Source: Gari tellinella
Lineage: Eukaryota; Mollusca; Bivalvia; Cardiida; Psammobiidae
Reading direction: 5' to 3'
DNA length: 64,000 nt
NCBI GenBank assembly: GCA_922989275.2
Contig: OV277857.1
Location: 46,539,083 to 46,603,082 of the forward strand
Positions 56,390 to 64,000 of this stretch are shown here, in pieces (the first letter of the stretch is position 1; each line of letters opens with the position of its first letter). The notes under the pieces were generated by a model that saw nothing but the letters and a program-made list of their open reading frames with translations, did no database searches and was not told the origin of the DNA. The translations under genes and the position numbers were made by a program.

Positions 56390-57190
56390 TTCTAAAGGTC
56401 AAGGTCATTGAGTGGTCCAGGTAAAACAATTACACATTAGGCTAGCTGAAAGGTATTGTCCCCAGGGGTATTGTATCCAAGTATGAAATATCCCGTTCAG
56501 TTTTAGGTCAAATTTGATTCTAAAGGTCAAGGTTGTTTAGTGGTCAAGGTCAAATAAGTATATATCAGCTGAAAGTTATTGTCCCTAGGGGTGCTGTATT
56601 CAAGTATGAAATATATCCATTCAGTTTTAAGTCAAATTTGATTCAAAAGGTCAATATTTAAGGGTCAAGGTCAAATACAATACAAAACACTATATTTTAT
56701 TGACATTAAGTACAATTGCTACTCCTAGCCATCTCTTGTGTCACTGGAGTGAACATGAAAATTACACATACAAATAACATTTTATGAGAGAAGCATAAAT
56801 GAATCAACAATTAATAGTAACATTGTCGTACTTTATAAAAATAAAGTTATCTGAGACTTACTCCAGTATTCCCTTACAGTGAGGACGGGCTACACCGTCA
56901 GTCAATATAAAGGAATACGGTGAGAGTCAAGGTCAAATAAGAATATGTCAGCTGAAAGATCTTGCAACAATGGGTGTTGTTTCCAAGTATGAAATGAATC
57001 CATTGACTAATAAGGAAGTTATGGCCAATGTGAAAGTTTTTTTTAAAATTAGATCCTCAAGGTCAAGGTCATAAAGGGTCAAGGTCAATTATGTACACAT
57101 CAGCTGGAAGGTATTGTCCCAAGGGGTGTTGTATCCAAGTATGAAATATATCCATCCAGTAATAAGGAAGTTATGAGGAAAGTTACAGTT
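56390..57190 (+). repeat. dispersed tandem units (TATTGTCCC-GGGGT)
   Basis: CAGCTGAAAG-TATTGTCCC followed by GGGGT-TTGTATCCAAGTATGA recurs near 56447, 56568, 56950 and 57105, each with AAGGTCAAGGTC nearby. The spacing is irregular because of an interruption at about 56690-56930. Confidence 0.7.
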
Positions 57191-57215
57191 TCAAGAAATA
57201 ATAGAAAGATCATTA

Positions 57216-58224
57216 CATGGGCGACTGGGACCAGAGAGTGATATTGGCCTTTACCTTGATATACCTGTGTCATATCAAAATTAGACCCTGTAAAAAATTG
57301 ACCCTACCGGGTCCAATTTTGATATCAAATATGTACCCCCGGGTCCAATTTTCGCTATCAAAAATGGAACACCCCCCCCCTGTAAAAATTGGAACCCCAT
57401 GCAAAATTAAGAATGGTAAGAAAAAGTAATAAAAATGTAATTGCAAGAAACCAATGAATATTGATCCATTACCCAATAAATATGCCTGTTAACATCTTAA
57501 ATGTATTCCTACATTGAAGAAAATAATTCCATTTTATACAGTCACAAACATTTACTGTAGGAAATATTTTCTGTATCCTAGAAGATGGTAGCTTAACCCA
57601 TTACCCCATAAATATGCCTTTTTACGCCCTTAACTTATTCTTCCACTGAAGAAAGTAGTTCATGTTGTACAATCATGCATGTGCACATTAAGAAATATAA
57701 TATATATCTTTAAGACTTATCAGATTGTAGTTTAACCCATAACCCAATAGCCTGTTTTATCTTTCAAGACAGGTGACCACATAAAGCAGTTTGAAAGTAA
57801 GGCTGAATGTTTCTTAAAGTGACTTCTGCTTTACTTTCAACCTGCTTTAACCTGCCTTAAGCTAAAATCTAGAAAATATTTCTTATGATACTTATAAGTG
57901 ACAGTATAGATTAGAATTATTTTGTTCAATGGAGGAATATATCAGAGGTGTAAAAAGGCATATTTAAATGGTAAAAGGTTAAAGCAGGCCCCCACTCTCC
58001 AACTGAAGTAATTTGCAGCGGATAGTAACCTCAGGATAGGAGTAAAACATCACTTAAACTAAACAACTAATTGAACAGAATTAAAGTTGATATGTATATC
58101 AAATTACATGTACTTATGGTTGGGTGTTGACAAGGGAGGGGGCATTTTTTACGGGGATCCAAATTTGATCTGGACACAGGTACTTATCTCGGGCCAATAT
58201 CACTCTCTGGCCCTTGACGCCCAT
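57216..58224. mobile_element. ~1 kb element with long inverted ends
   Basis: Left ATGGGCGACTGGGACCAGAG then AGTGATATTGGCC; right GGCCAATATCACTCTCTGGC then GACGCCCAT. Similarity continues inward (ACCTGTGTC, TGTAAAAAATTGACCC against GGGGGCATTTTTTACGG). A short array of GGGTCCAATTTT words lies at 57305-57350. Family A MITEs fill the middle. Confidence 0.7.
57595..57970. mobile_element. two adjoining family A MITE copies
   Basis: TTAACCCATTACCCCATAAA at 57594; TTTAACCCATAACCCAATAG at 57732; hairpin arms AAAGCAGTTTGAAAGTAAGG and TTACTTTCAACCTGCTTTAA; then ATGGTAAAAGGTTAA. Confidence 0.65.
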
Positions 58225-58998
58225 GCAATAATCTCTATAAATATATATCCAACTGATATTGAGTTCCCTTTTCAGAGACCAGGCCATGGGAAGGTACATG
58301 GAATTTATGCCTATATACCATTCAGAGATGTCACCAAGCTACAGTGTAACCGATGCTACAATTCCAAAAGACTAGCAGCTGTCAGTTTTAATGACAATAT
58401 TATGCCAAACTGTTGGGTTTTATTTAAAAAAAAACACTCTGGATAATCCAGACTGGATTAGTGTGATTATATCAACAGTACTACATTAAACTATTTTGAA
58501 AATGTCTTGTTTGCATTTTATCTATCTATGCATCCTTTTCATCCATTACTTCAATGCAACTAATCATTCTGCAAAATTAGACCAAGATCAGAGCCTGCGA
58601 TGTATCTTAATATAATTAAAGGGCCTTCAGATTGCAGACTTCACTGTTTATCATGTTGCCATAAATTGCAATAAACTCATTGCGATTGAAACATAGTGCC
58701 ACATATTTACATCATTATAATAAACAAACAGTGTACATGTAAAGAGTACACTTGTCCTATACAAACAGTGTAGACCCAGATCATATTACTCCTCTGAACA
58801 GGGTATTCACCTTTTGTCATGTTGCAATAAATTGTAAGCAAACAAACTAATTGATATCTAGTGACATAACAGTGTCTCTACCGGTGAATAGTATACTTGT
58901 CTTATGCAAACAGTGTAAACCCAAATCAGAAGGATCCTAATAATGCAGTAACTTAAATGCTGGGAAAAATAAATATAAATAAGCTTAACTTTTGACAG
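58225..58998. repeat. gap with several half hairpin modules
   Basis: AAACAGTGTAGACCCAGATC (58765) and GCAAACAGTGTAAACCCAAA (58907) are single arms without a preserved partner; GACTTCACTGTTTATC (58638) is another. No gene seen. Confidence 0.5.
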
Positions 58999-59002
58999 TT
59001 TA

Positions 59003-59069
59003 CAAACAAAATGCAGACCCTGTCCTGTGAACAGTGGGACCCCTTTGATCTGGGTCTGCACTGTTTGCA
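59003..59069. repeat. hairpin module, GTCTGCA variant
   Basis: CAAACAAAATGCAGACCCTG and GATCTGGGTCTGCACTGTTT pair across a longer loop. Confidence 0.65.
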
Positions 59070-59700
59070 TATGAAATTTGTACACTTCACAAGTACCATG
59101 TTTGTAAAGGATAGGCTACATATTGTTGCTAGCGCTCAATGGACTGAGCCCAATACCAGCATACTCATTAAAAGAGTCATTATAGTATGGTACATATAGT
59201 GAGGTGTGTAGAGCGGATGACTACAGTAGCTGTATGTATGCGTGTGTATGTGTAGAGCGGGAGACTGGACAGGGGCATATAGAGTAAGCGACGTATTAAT
59301 GCATACTACTGATAGTATACTATACATGATAAAACCAGACTAGGTCTAGACACGATTGTTTTGCAAACAGTGTAGATCATATTGATAAGAGAGCGGTAAT
59401 GGGAGTCAGTGTCGTTTGTCAGGTCTCGGCATTTATTCAAGAATTCAGTCGATATCAAACTTACTTTTCGAGGATCCACTTCCATAACAACACCTCTCTT
59501 TGTTTAATAGTTACGCCGTCGGTCAATCTTCCTGAGTAAGTTGTTATTTTCTGAGTTTTCCCCCCATCCACATCGGTAAAACGGCTTGCTGTCGTTTTTT
59601 TGCGTTTATTTCAGCGACGTATCACGTGATAAATAATCTACCGGAAGTTTGAAAATTGGACTTGTTCACGGTACTGAAAGGCGTTAAGATCTTAGTAAAG
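59070..59700. other. gap, no gene seen
   Basis: A half hairpin module at 59362. The segment approaches the right inverted end of the 25 kb block. Confidence 0.45.
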
Positions 59701-59806
59701 ACCAACAAGTTACGATCTTTTGATAAAATGGGCGTACGACAAAGTCGCAAGCTCGGGCGTACGCTGAGATCTTAACTAAGATAAAACCTGTTGATAAAAC
59801 GCCACC

Positions 59807-60158
59807 CAGGTCTTTAATATTTGACATATAGCTTAGCCTTGTGGTCCTCTACCAAGATTGTTCAAATTTTGACCCCCGGGCCAAAAAAGGCCCCACCCTC
59901 AGGCTTATTAGTTTTTCATAGGAAAACCTTTAAAAATCTTCTTCTCTGAAACCGTAAGGCCCAGATCATTTATATTTGACATGTAGCTTTGCGGTATGGT
60001 CCTCTACCAATTGTTCAAATTATGACCCCTGGATCAAATTTTGCCCGCCCCGGGGCTTATCAGTTATATCAGCTATTTCAAAATGTTGTCTTGCCCAGTC
60101 AGCTTCTATGGTACAGTGTCTCAGGTGAGCGAAATATGGCCCTCTGGGCCTCTTCAAC
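59807..60158 (-). repeat. AACAAGAGGCCC-family repeat, 5' part, resumed
   Basis: Continues in phase from 34841: CAGGTCTTTAATATTTGAC, TTGTGGTCCTCTACCAAG, then the family start in reverse (TGTCTCAGGTGAGCGAAATA, GGGCCTCTTC). The sequence is close to the 21168-21300 copy. Confidence 0.82.
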
Positions 60159-60931
60159 TGTTCTGAAGTTATTCTCTTATTTCTTCTATGGTAATGAAAA
60201 ACAACCAAATATCATGGCCATGTTGCCTTGACACTTTTTACAGCCGCCACACAAGCACTTAACATCTGCTGTTGTGAATTATATAAATCTGAATAAGAGG
60301 AGATCCTTTGAAAGCACAGAAAACAAAGCAAATACTGAAAATTGCAGACTCGGTTTAATTGAGTCTGTTCATGAGCAATACTGAAATGTGCAACAGTGCT
60401 CACGCCCCCTAGCACCGGCTTAAGCGGTGAAGTCACCTCTCTCCAAAACTAAAAAAAGGGTATGGGGTGATGATCAGTTAAACAATAGATGTTTTAGAAT
60501 ATAAAAAAAAGTTCAGCGTTTGCTGTTACGAATCAAAAGCTCCATTTTCCACAGTTTACAACAACATTCAAAACTTTTCATAATTTTGAACAATTTAAAA
60601 ACATTTACGACGTCGCGGAAGAGAATGATGTAAGTTCAATTGAGCATCGGCGACTCGGAGGAAAATAATTGATTGTCGACCATCTAGCGATAATCGGTAC
60701 ACAACTAATTTTTATGCTATATACATATATATATATATGTAGATACATGTATAATAATAGTTTATTGTTTTACTTAAAACTATCCTGGTTTGTAACAGAC
60801 CAAGTTTTCCAATCGTGATCTGACTAAGAATAGGTTAAATGTTGTTGTTTTGCTAGTTGTTGATTTTTAATTGAATGAACTTGCAATTGAAAAGGAATAC
60901 AGGACATTTTTGCCCATTGTTTTTTTACTTA
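60159..60931. other. gap, no gene seen
   Basis: A (TA)n tract near 60720. Short ORFs without domains. Confidence 0.45.
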
Positions 60932-61162
60932 CAGTGAAGAAGGCGTTATTATTTACCGTTTAAATGTTACAGAAACGCACACGCAACACACTAAATGACA
61001 ACTTTTAGACAATCCTGAATATCCATTTAAATCTGAATGACAAACAGTTTATAGCCTGATTACACACCGAGTTACTCAGCGTCTCCAACCTGTTTGCAAT
61101 GGAAATAATAATTTAGAGCAATTTTTACACGTTTATTGAAAAGAATAACGTTTTATCCACTG
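60932..61162. mobile_element. Tc1/mariner-type MITE, sister of 25001-25253
   Basis: Ends CAGTGAAGAAGGCGTTATTA and GAATAACGTTTTATCCACTG; left TA preserved, right CA. Contains a decayed hairpin module at 61041-61099 (CAAACAGTTTATAGCCTGAT, ACCTGTTTG). Confidence 0.75.
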
Positions 61163-61224
61163 CACATATCCCTTTATGTACCTGGTTTGAGATTATGGTG
61201 AAACAGATTGATAGACTTCACTGG

Positions 61225-61310
61225 CTGGCTTGATAGCTCAGTGTGTAGAGTGGTGACATAGTAAGCCAAAGGCACTAGATTCAAGTCCTAGTTGAGTCAC
61301 AACTTTTTCA
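61225..61310 (+). repeat. tRNA-like SINE head
   Basis: GATAGCTCAGTGTGTAGAG (A box) and AGATTCAAGTCCT (B box) at tRNA spacing; the acceptor does not pair. Confidence 0.5.
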
Positions 61311-61526
61311 CCATGTTACATTTTGCGCACGAAGTAAACAAAAACGTTATTCTTCATTACGGGAATTTGCATGGAATTATCTCAGAATGTTTAATAAATC
61401 AGAATGGTACAACTGGAACCAGGTGTTCTTTTATCACACCGACTGTCTTCCAGCGCCTTCAGCGCTTTGATTTTCTTAGAGGAAGGGAAGTAATAATTGT
61501 GAGATTTTTAATCTAGTGCGTTTTAA

Positions 61527-61748
61527 CCAATTTGTGCCCACGATCCCATATATGGGACATAGGCAAAACAGTGTAGACTCTGATCAGACGCCGCATTATG
61601 CGGCGTCTGATCAGAGTCTACACTGTTTGCTGATAGGAAGTTCAATATAGAACAAAATGAAAATGTAAGTTTTGACCAGGCACCCCTTAGATAAAAAATG
61701 GACTAATCCAATATATAAGCATGGAAGAATCCACTGGGCACAAATAGG
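61527..61748. mobile_element. 222 bp TTAA-flanked MITE with perfect hairpin module
   Basis: TTAA at 61523-61526 and 61749-61752; ends CCAATTTGTGCCCA and TGGGCACAAATAGG. The hairpin module occupies 61563-61630. Confidence 0.82.
61563..61630. repeat. hairpin module, perfect copy (GTGTAGAC variant)
   Basis: Two 30-nt arms, AACAGTGTAGACTCTGATCA plus GACGCCGCAT and its exact complement, face each other across one central base. Confidence 0.93.
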
Positions 61749-61752
61749 TTAA

Positions 61753-62250
61753 AAGGGCCACAATCATACTCGAAAGGAGGGGGCAATCCTGTATTCATTG
61801 TTATAGAGTTAATCAATCAATCAAACGTCAGAAATTTTTATTGATTATTTCTAAATTCTAAGAAAAAGAATAATAAAATAAGAAATCTAAATCTTTTTTT
61901 TATAGATTTTATTGACATTATGCGAACAAATAAGTAGATAAAAAAGTCTATAGAAATGGTATATCACAGTGTAATCTATTCATTGTACACACCAACATGA
62001 TTACTAGCAATACTATTGATAATGTAAGATAATGACTAAACAAATTACCCCTGAAACACGTCGTTTTACGCCTGTGGTTTATCCCTGCACTGAAGAAAAT
62101 GGTTCTTTTCTATATACATGTACATGTAATATATATTATACATTCATGAATATGAATCATTGAATTTAATATTTTGTATATCCTAGCAGATGACAGCTGA
62201 AAGCATAATGAAAATAATGCAGAATGCCGAAACAAGCTGATGATACAAGA
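61753..62250. mobile_element. gap with a decayed family A MITE
   Basis: ACAAATTACCCCTGAAACAC near 62040, then ATCCTAGCAGATGACAGCTG (62180). Otherwise A+T-rich with no gene. Confidence 0.45.
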
Positions 62251-62257
62251 AGACCTG

Positions 62258-62497
62258 GCGCCCGTTTCATAAAAATTCTTACGACAAAAACGATCGTAAG
62301 TCCAATATTAAAAAAACATTTAATTTCTGATTTCTCTATCTAATCCTGTCTTGTGACACCTCTTTGGACTCGTCTTTTCAAGACAATTCAAAAGAGGTGT
62401 CACAAGACAGGATTAGATAGAGAAATAAGTAATAATTGAGACTTTATAATCCGACTTACGACAACATTTGTCGTAAAAAGTTTTATGAAACGGGCCC
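62258..62497. mobile_element. 240 bp MITE, CTG target duplication
   Basis: Ends GCGCCCGTTTCATAAAA and TTTTATGAAACGGGCCC; CTG at 62255-62257 and 62498-62500. The interior holds 35-bp perfect arms at 62331-62365 and 62391-62425 with a small GTCTT/AAGAC hairpin in the loop. The perfect arms suggest a young copy. CWG duplication, as for the elements at 21526, 24205 and 34842. Confidence 0.85.
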
Positions 62498-62500
62498 CTG

Positions 62501-63156
62501 TTATTGTCACATGCATTTTAAGTTTTGTTAATTGAAGGCTGAATTCATTCATAAATGAAGCATGTGTTGACCATGTCTGTGTGGTTTTCATGAAGAAAAA
62601 AACCCAACTTGAAATTAAGAGTTAGAAAGACGAGTTTCTCCGCGGCGCCACCCTTCGACCAAATTTATGTTATGTTAATTGTTTTTCTAGTTGTACAACC
62701 ATGAAATGGTTATATTCATCATTTCGGTCGAAGAGCGGCGCCGATGCCAAAATCAGTGAAAATGTTCCAAAATATGGAAAAAAAACATCATTTTGAGACT
62801 CTCTGGTACTCGGTTGCTATAGCAAAATACACATTTGTCTCTATCAATTCTACTATTTTCATATACAGTCTGTGGAAAACGTCTTACAAATTGAACAAAA
62901 TTCTGAACTGGTCTAATCTTCAGTCTTGCCATGCAGTCATTATCACCTAGTTAACTGGGGTCATTAATTAGATATGCACAGTGCCCTCCACAAGGCACCA
63001 TCTGTGGACTACTAGAATGAACAGCAACATGTTATCTGAACCTAGTTTATAAATGAAAGAAAGAACTCAAAATTATTTGAAATATAAATGTTATTTTAAT
63101 AGACAAAACCATCAGTTAATCCAAGAACAATTAAATAATGATAGTAATATATTTAT
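62501..63156. other. gap, no gene seen
   Basis: TTCTCCGCGGCGCCACCCTTCG (split: TTCTCCGCGGCG, CCACCCTTCG) at 62635 and CGAAGAGCGGCGCC at 62728 suggest a short inverted pair. The 68-aa ORF at 62744 has no domain. Confidence 0.4.
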
Positions 63157-63160
63157 TTAA

Positions 63161-63383
63161 CCCATCGACCCATAAATATGCCTTGTTACGATACTGAATA
63201 TTATAGTTCAGCTTTATACTGTCATGAATACGTATGCACCATTAGAAATTTATTTGATATGCTAGGAGATGGTAGCTTAAAGCAGGATGAAAGTTAAGCC
63301 TTTAGGCGCACTCTGCTTTACTTTCAACCTGTTTTTAGTGGTCACATGTCTCGAAATTTAGAAACAGGCTATGGGGTAATGGG
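63161..63383. mobile_element. TTAA-flanked family A MITE, complete
   Basis: TTAA at 63157-63160 and 63384-63387; ends CCCATCGACCCATA and TATGGGGTAATGGG. Hairpin arms TTAAAGCAGGATGAAAGTTA and TTTACTTTCAACCTG. Best reference copy for the family here. Confidence 0.85.
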
Positions 63384-63550
63384 TTAAAATTATATCAGTA
63401 ACAACTTACTCATGTGCATGAAGTCCTTCTATGGTATTGTTCTGGGGAAACTAAAATGGTTAAAGTTAAGTTGTCGGCTTATAATGCAGGATAAATGTAA
63501 TTCAAGAAAAAAGGAATGCAGAATGCTTCTTTGCAATATGTTGTCACCAC

Positions 63551-64000
63551 ATCAGATTGTATATTACCATAAGAGTTCGGATGAGTTTGATTATGGTTGA
63601 AATCCAACCAATAGGTCAAGAGTTATCAACCTTTGAATTGCTGAAAATGCCATATTTAACGGTGTTTACACTCTAGAGGCCACAATATTTATCCAGTCTT
63701 TCTCAAACTTGCTCAGATTGTATATTACTATAAGAGTTCGGATGAGTCTGATTATGGTTGAAATCGGATCAATAGTTCAAGAGTTATCAACCTTTGAATT
63801 GCTGAAAATGCCATATTTAACAGTGTTTACACTCTAGAGGCTACACTATTTATCCAATCTTTCTCAAACTTGCTCAGAATGTATATCACCATAAGAGTTC
63901 GAATGAGTTTGATTATGGTTGAAATCGGACCAATAGGTCAAGAGTAATCTACCTTTGAATTGCTGAAAATGCCATATTTTGCAGTGTTTACACTCTAGAG
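63551..64000 (+). repeat. tandem array, ~162 bp unit, cut by window end
   Basis: CAGATTGTATATTACCATAA starts at 63552, recurs at 63713 (one change) and 63877 (diverged). Each unit has AGAGTTATCAACCTTTGAAT, AATGCCATATTTAACAG and GTGTTTACACTCTAGAGGC. It shares words with the arrays at 7443-9150 and, inverted, 26958-27520. Confidence 0.88.

Larger units (their letters stand above)
34842..59806. mobile_element. 25 kb block bounded by inverted ends and a CAG duplication
   Basis: The left end GGGTGCGTTTTATCAAC and the right end (read inward) GGTGGCGTTTTATCAAC differ at two bases. Weaker similarity continues for about 100 bp: AAGATCTTATCGTACGACCC against AAGATCTCAGCGTACGCCCG, and CATTTTATCAAAA in both. 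CAG is repeated at 34839-34841 and 59807-59809. The host repeat unit is cut in mid-unit on the left and resumes in phase on the right. No transposase was recognised; the interior is a patchwork of other repeats, so the original element was probably much shorter and grew by nested insertion. Confidence 0.65.

Noticed and set aside
34842..59806. Polinton/Maverick-type giant transposon
   Set aside because: Size and inverted ends fit loosely, but no polymerase B, integrase, ATPase or capsid-like ORF is visible, and the duplication is 3 bp rather than the 6 bp expected.

Overview
This window reads as non-coding, repeat-dense nuclear DNA from an animal, most likely a bivalve mollusc. The reasons are: high A+T; no operons and no long ORFs; many MITE-like inverted repeats; tRNA-derived SINE heads; tandem repeats of about 160 bp inside dispersed elements; and a dispersed repeat of a kind I recall from bivalve genomes, which begins near AACAAGAGGCCC, carries TCGCTCACCTGAG, and ends in a short hairpin and GTGAGCTAAAA. 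The taxonomic call is inference. I found no convincing intact host protein-coding gene. Almost every long ORF lies inside a repeat.

Layout. 1-5.1 kb: satellite-like tandem repeats, a TTAA-flanked MITE, a 1.14 kb element with TTA target duplication (2031-3169) and a foldback element. 5.2-10.0 kb: a large inverted-repeat structure whose left arm is split by an element with tRNA-Glu-like cassettes; between the arms lie a Tc1-like transposase fragment and a decaying tandem array. 10-19.5 kb: sparse MITEs, a SINE head and a frameshifted Penelope-type reverse transcriptase fragment (13991-14889). 19.5-31.5 kb: a 1.5 kb TTA-flanked element whose empty site survives as a paralogue near 37.7 kb; then dispersed repeats holding two tandem copies of a 2.4-2.5 kb element inserted at CWG, and a complete copy of the host repeat (28502-30016). 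31.5-34.8 kb: nested TTAA-type MITEs. 34842-59806: a 25 kb block bounded by related inverted ends and a CAG duplication, sitting inside one dispersed repeat that resumes on the other side. Inside it are SINEs, a 1.4 kb tandem array, a decayed gene of a multi-copy animal family (about 45.1-48.1 kb) broken by a LINE tail, a BED zinc-finger fragment and two further inverted-repeat elements. 60-64 kb: more MITEs, then the start of a tandem array cut by the window edge.

The most notable patterns are: (i) a hairpin module of about 67 bp found inside several unrelated MITE types across the whole window; (ii) three insertions at the homologous CWG trinucleotide of one dispersed repeat, one of them 25 kb long; (iii) the decayed gene lying between inverted ends at about 43.98 and 49.99 kb; and (iv) an element whose inverted ends are built from short-unit arrays (51190-54479).
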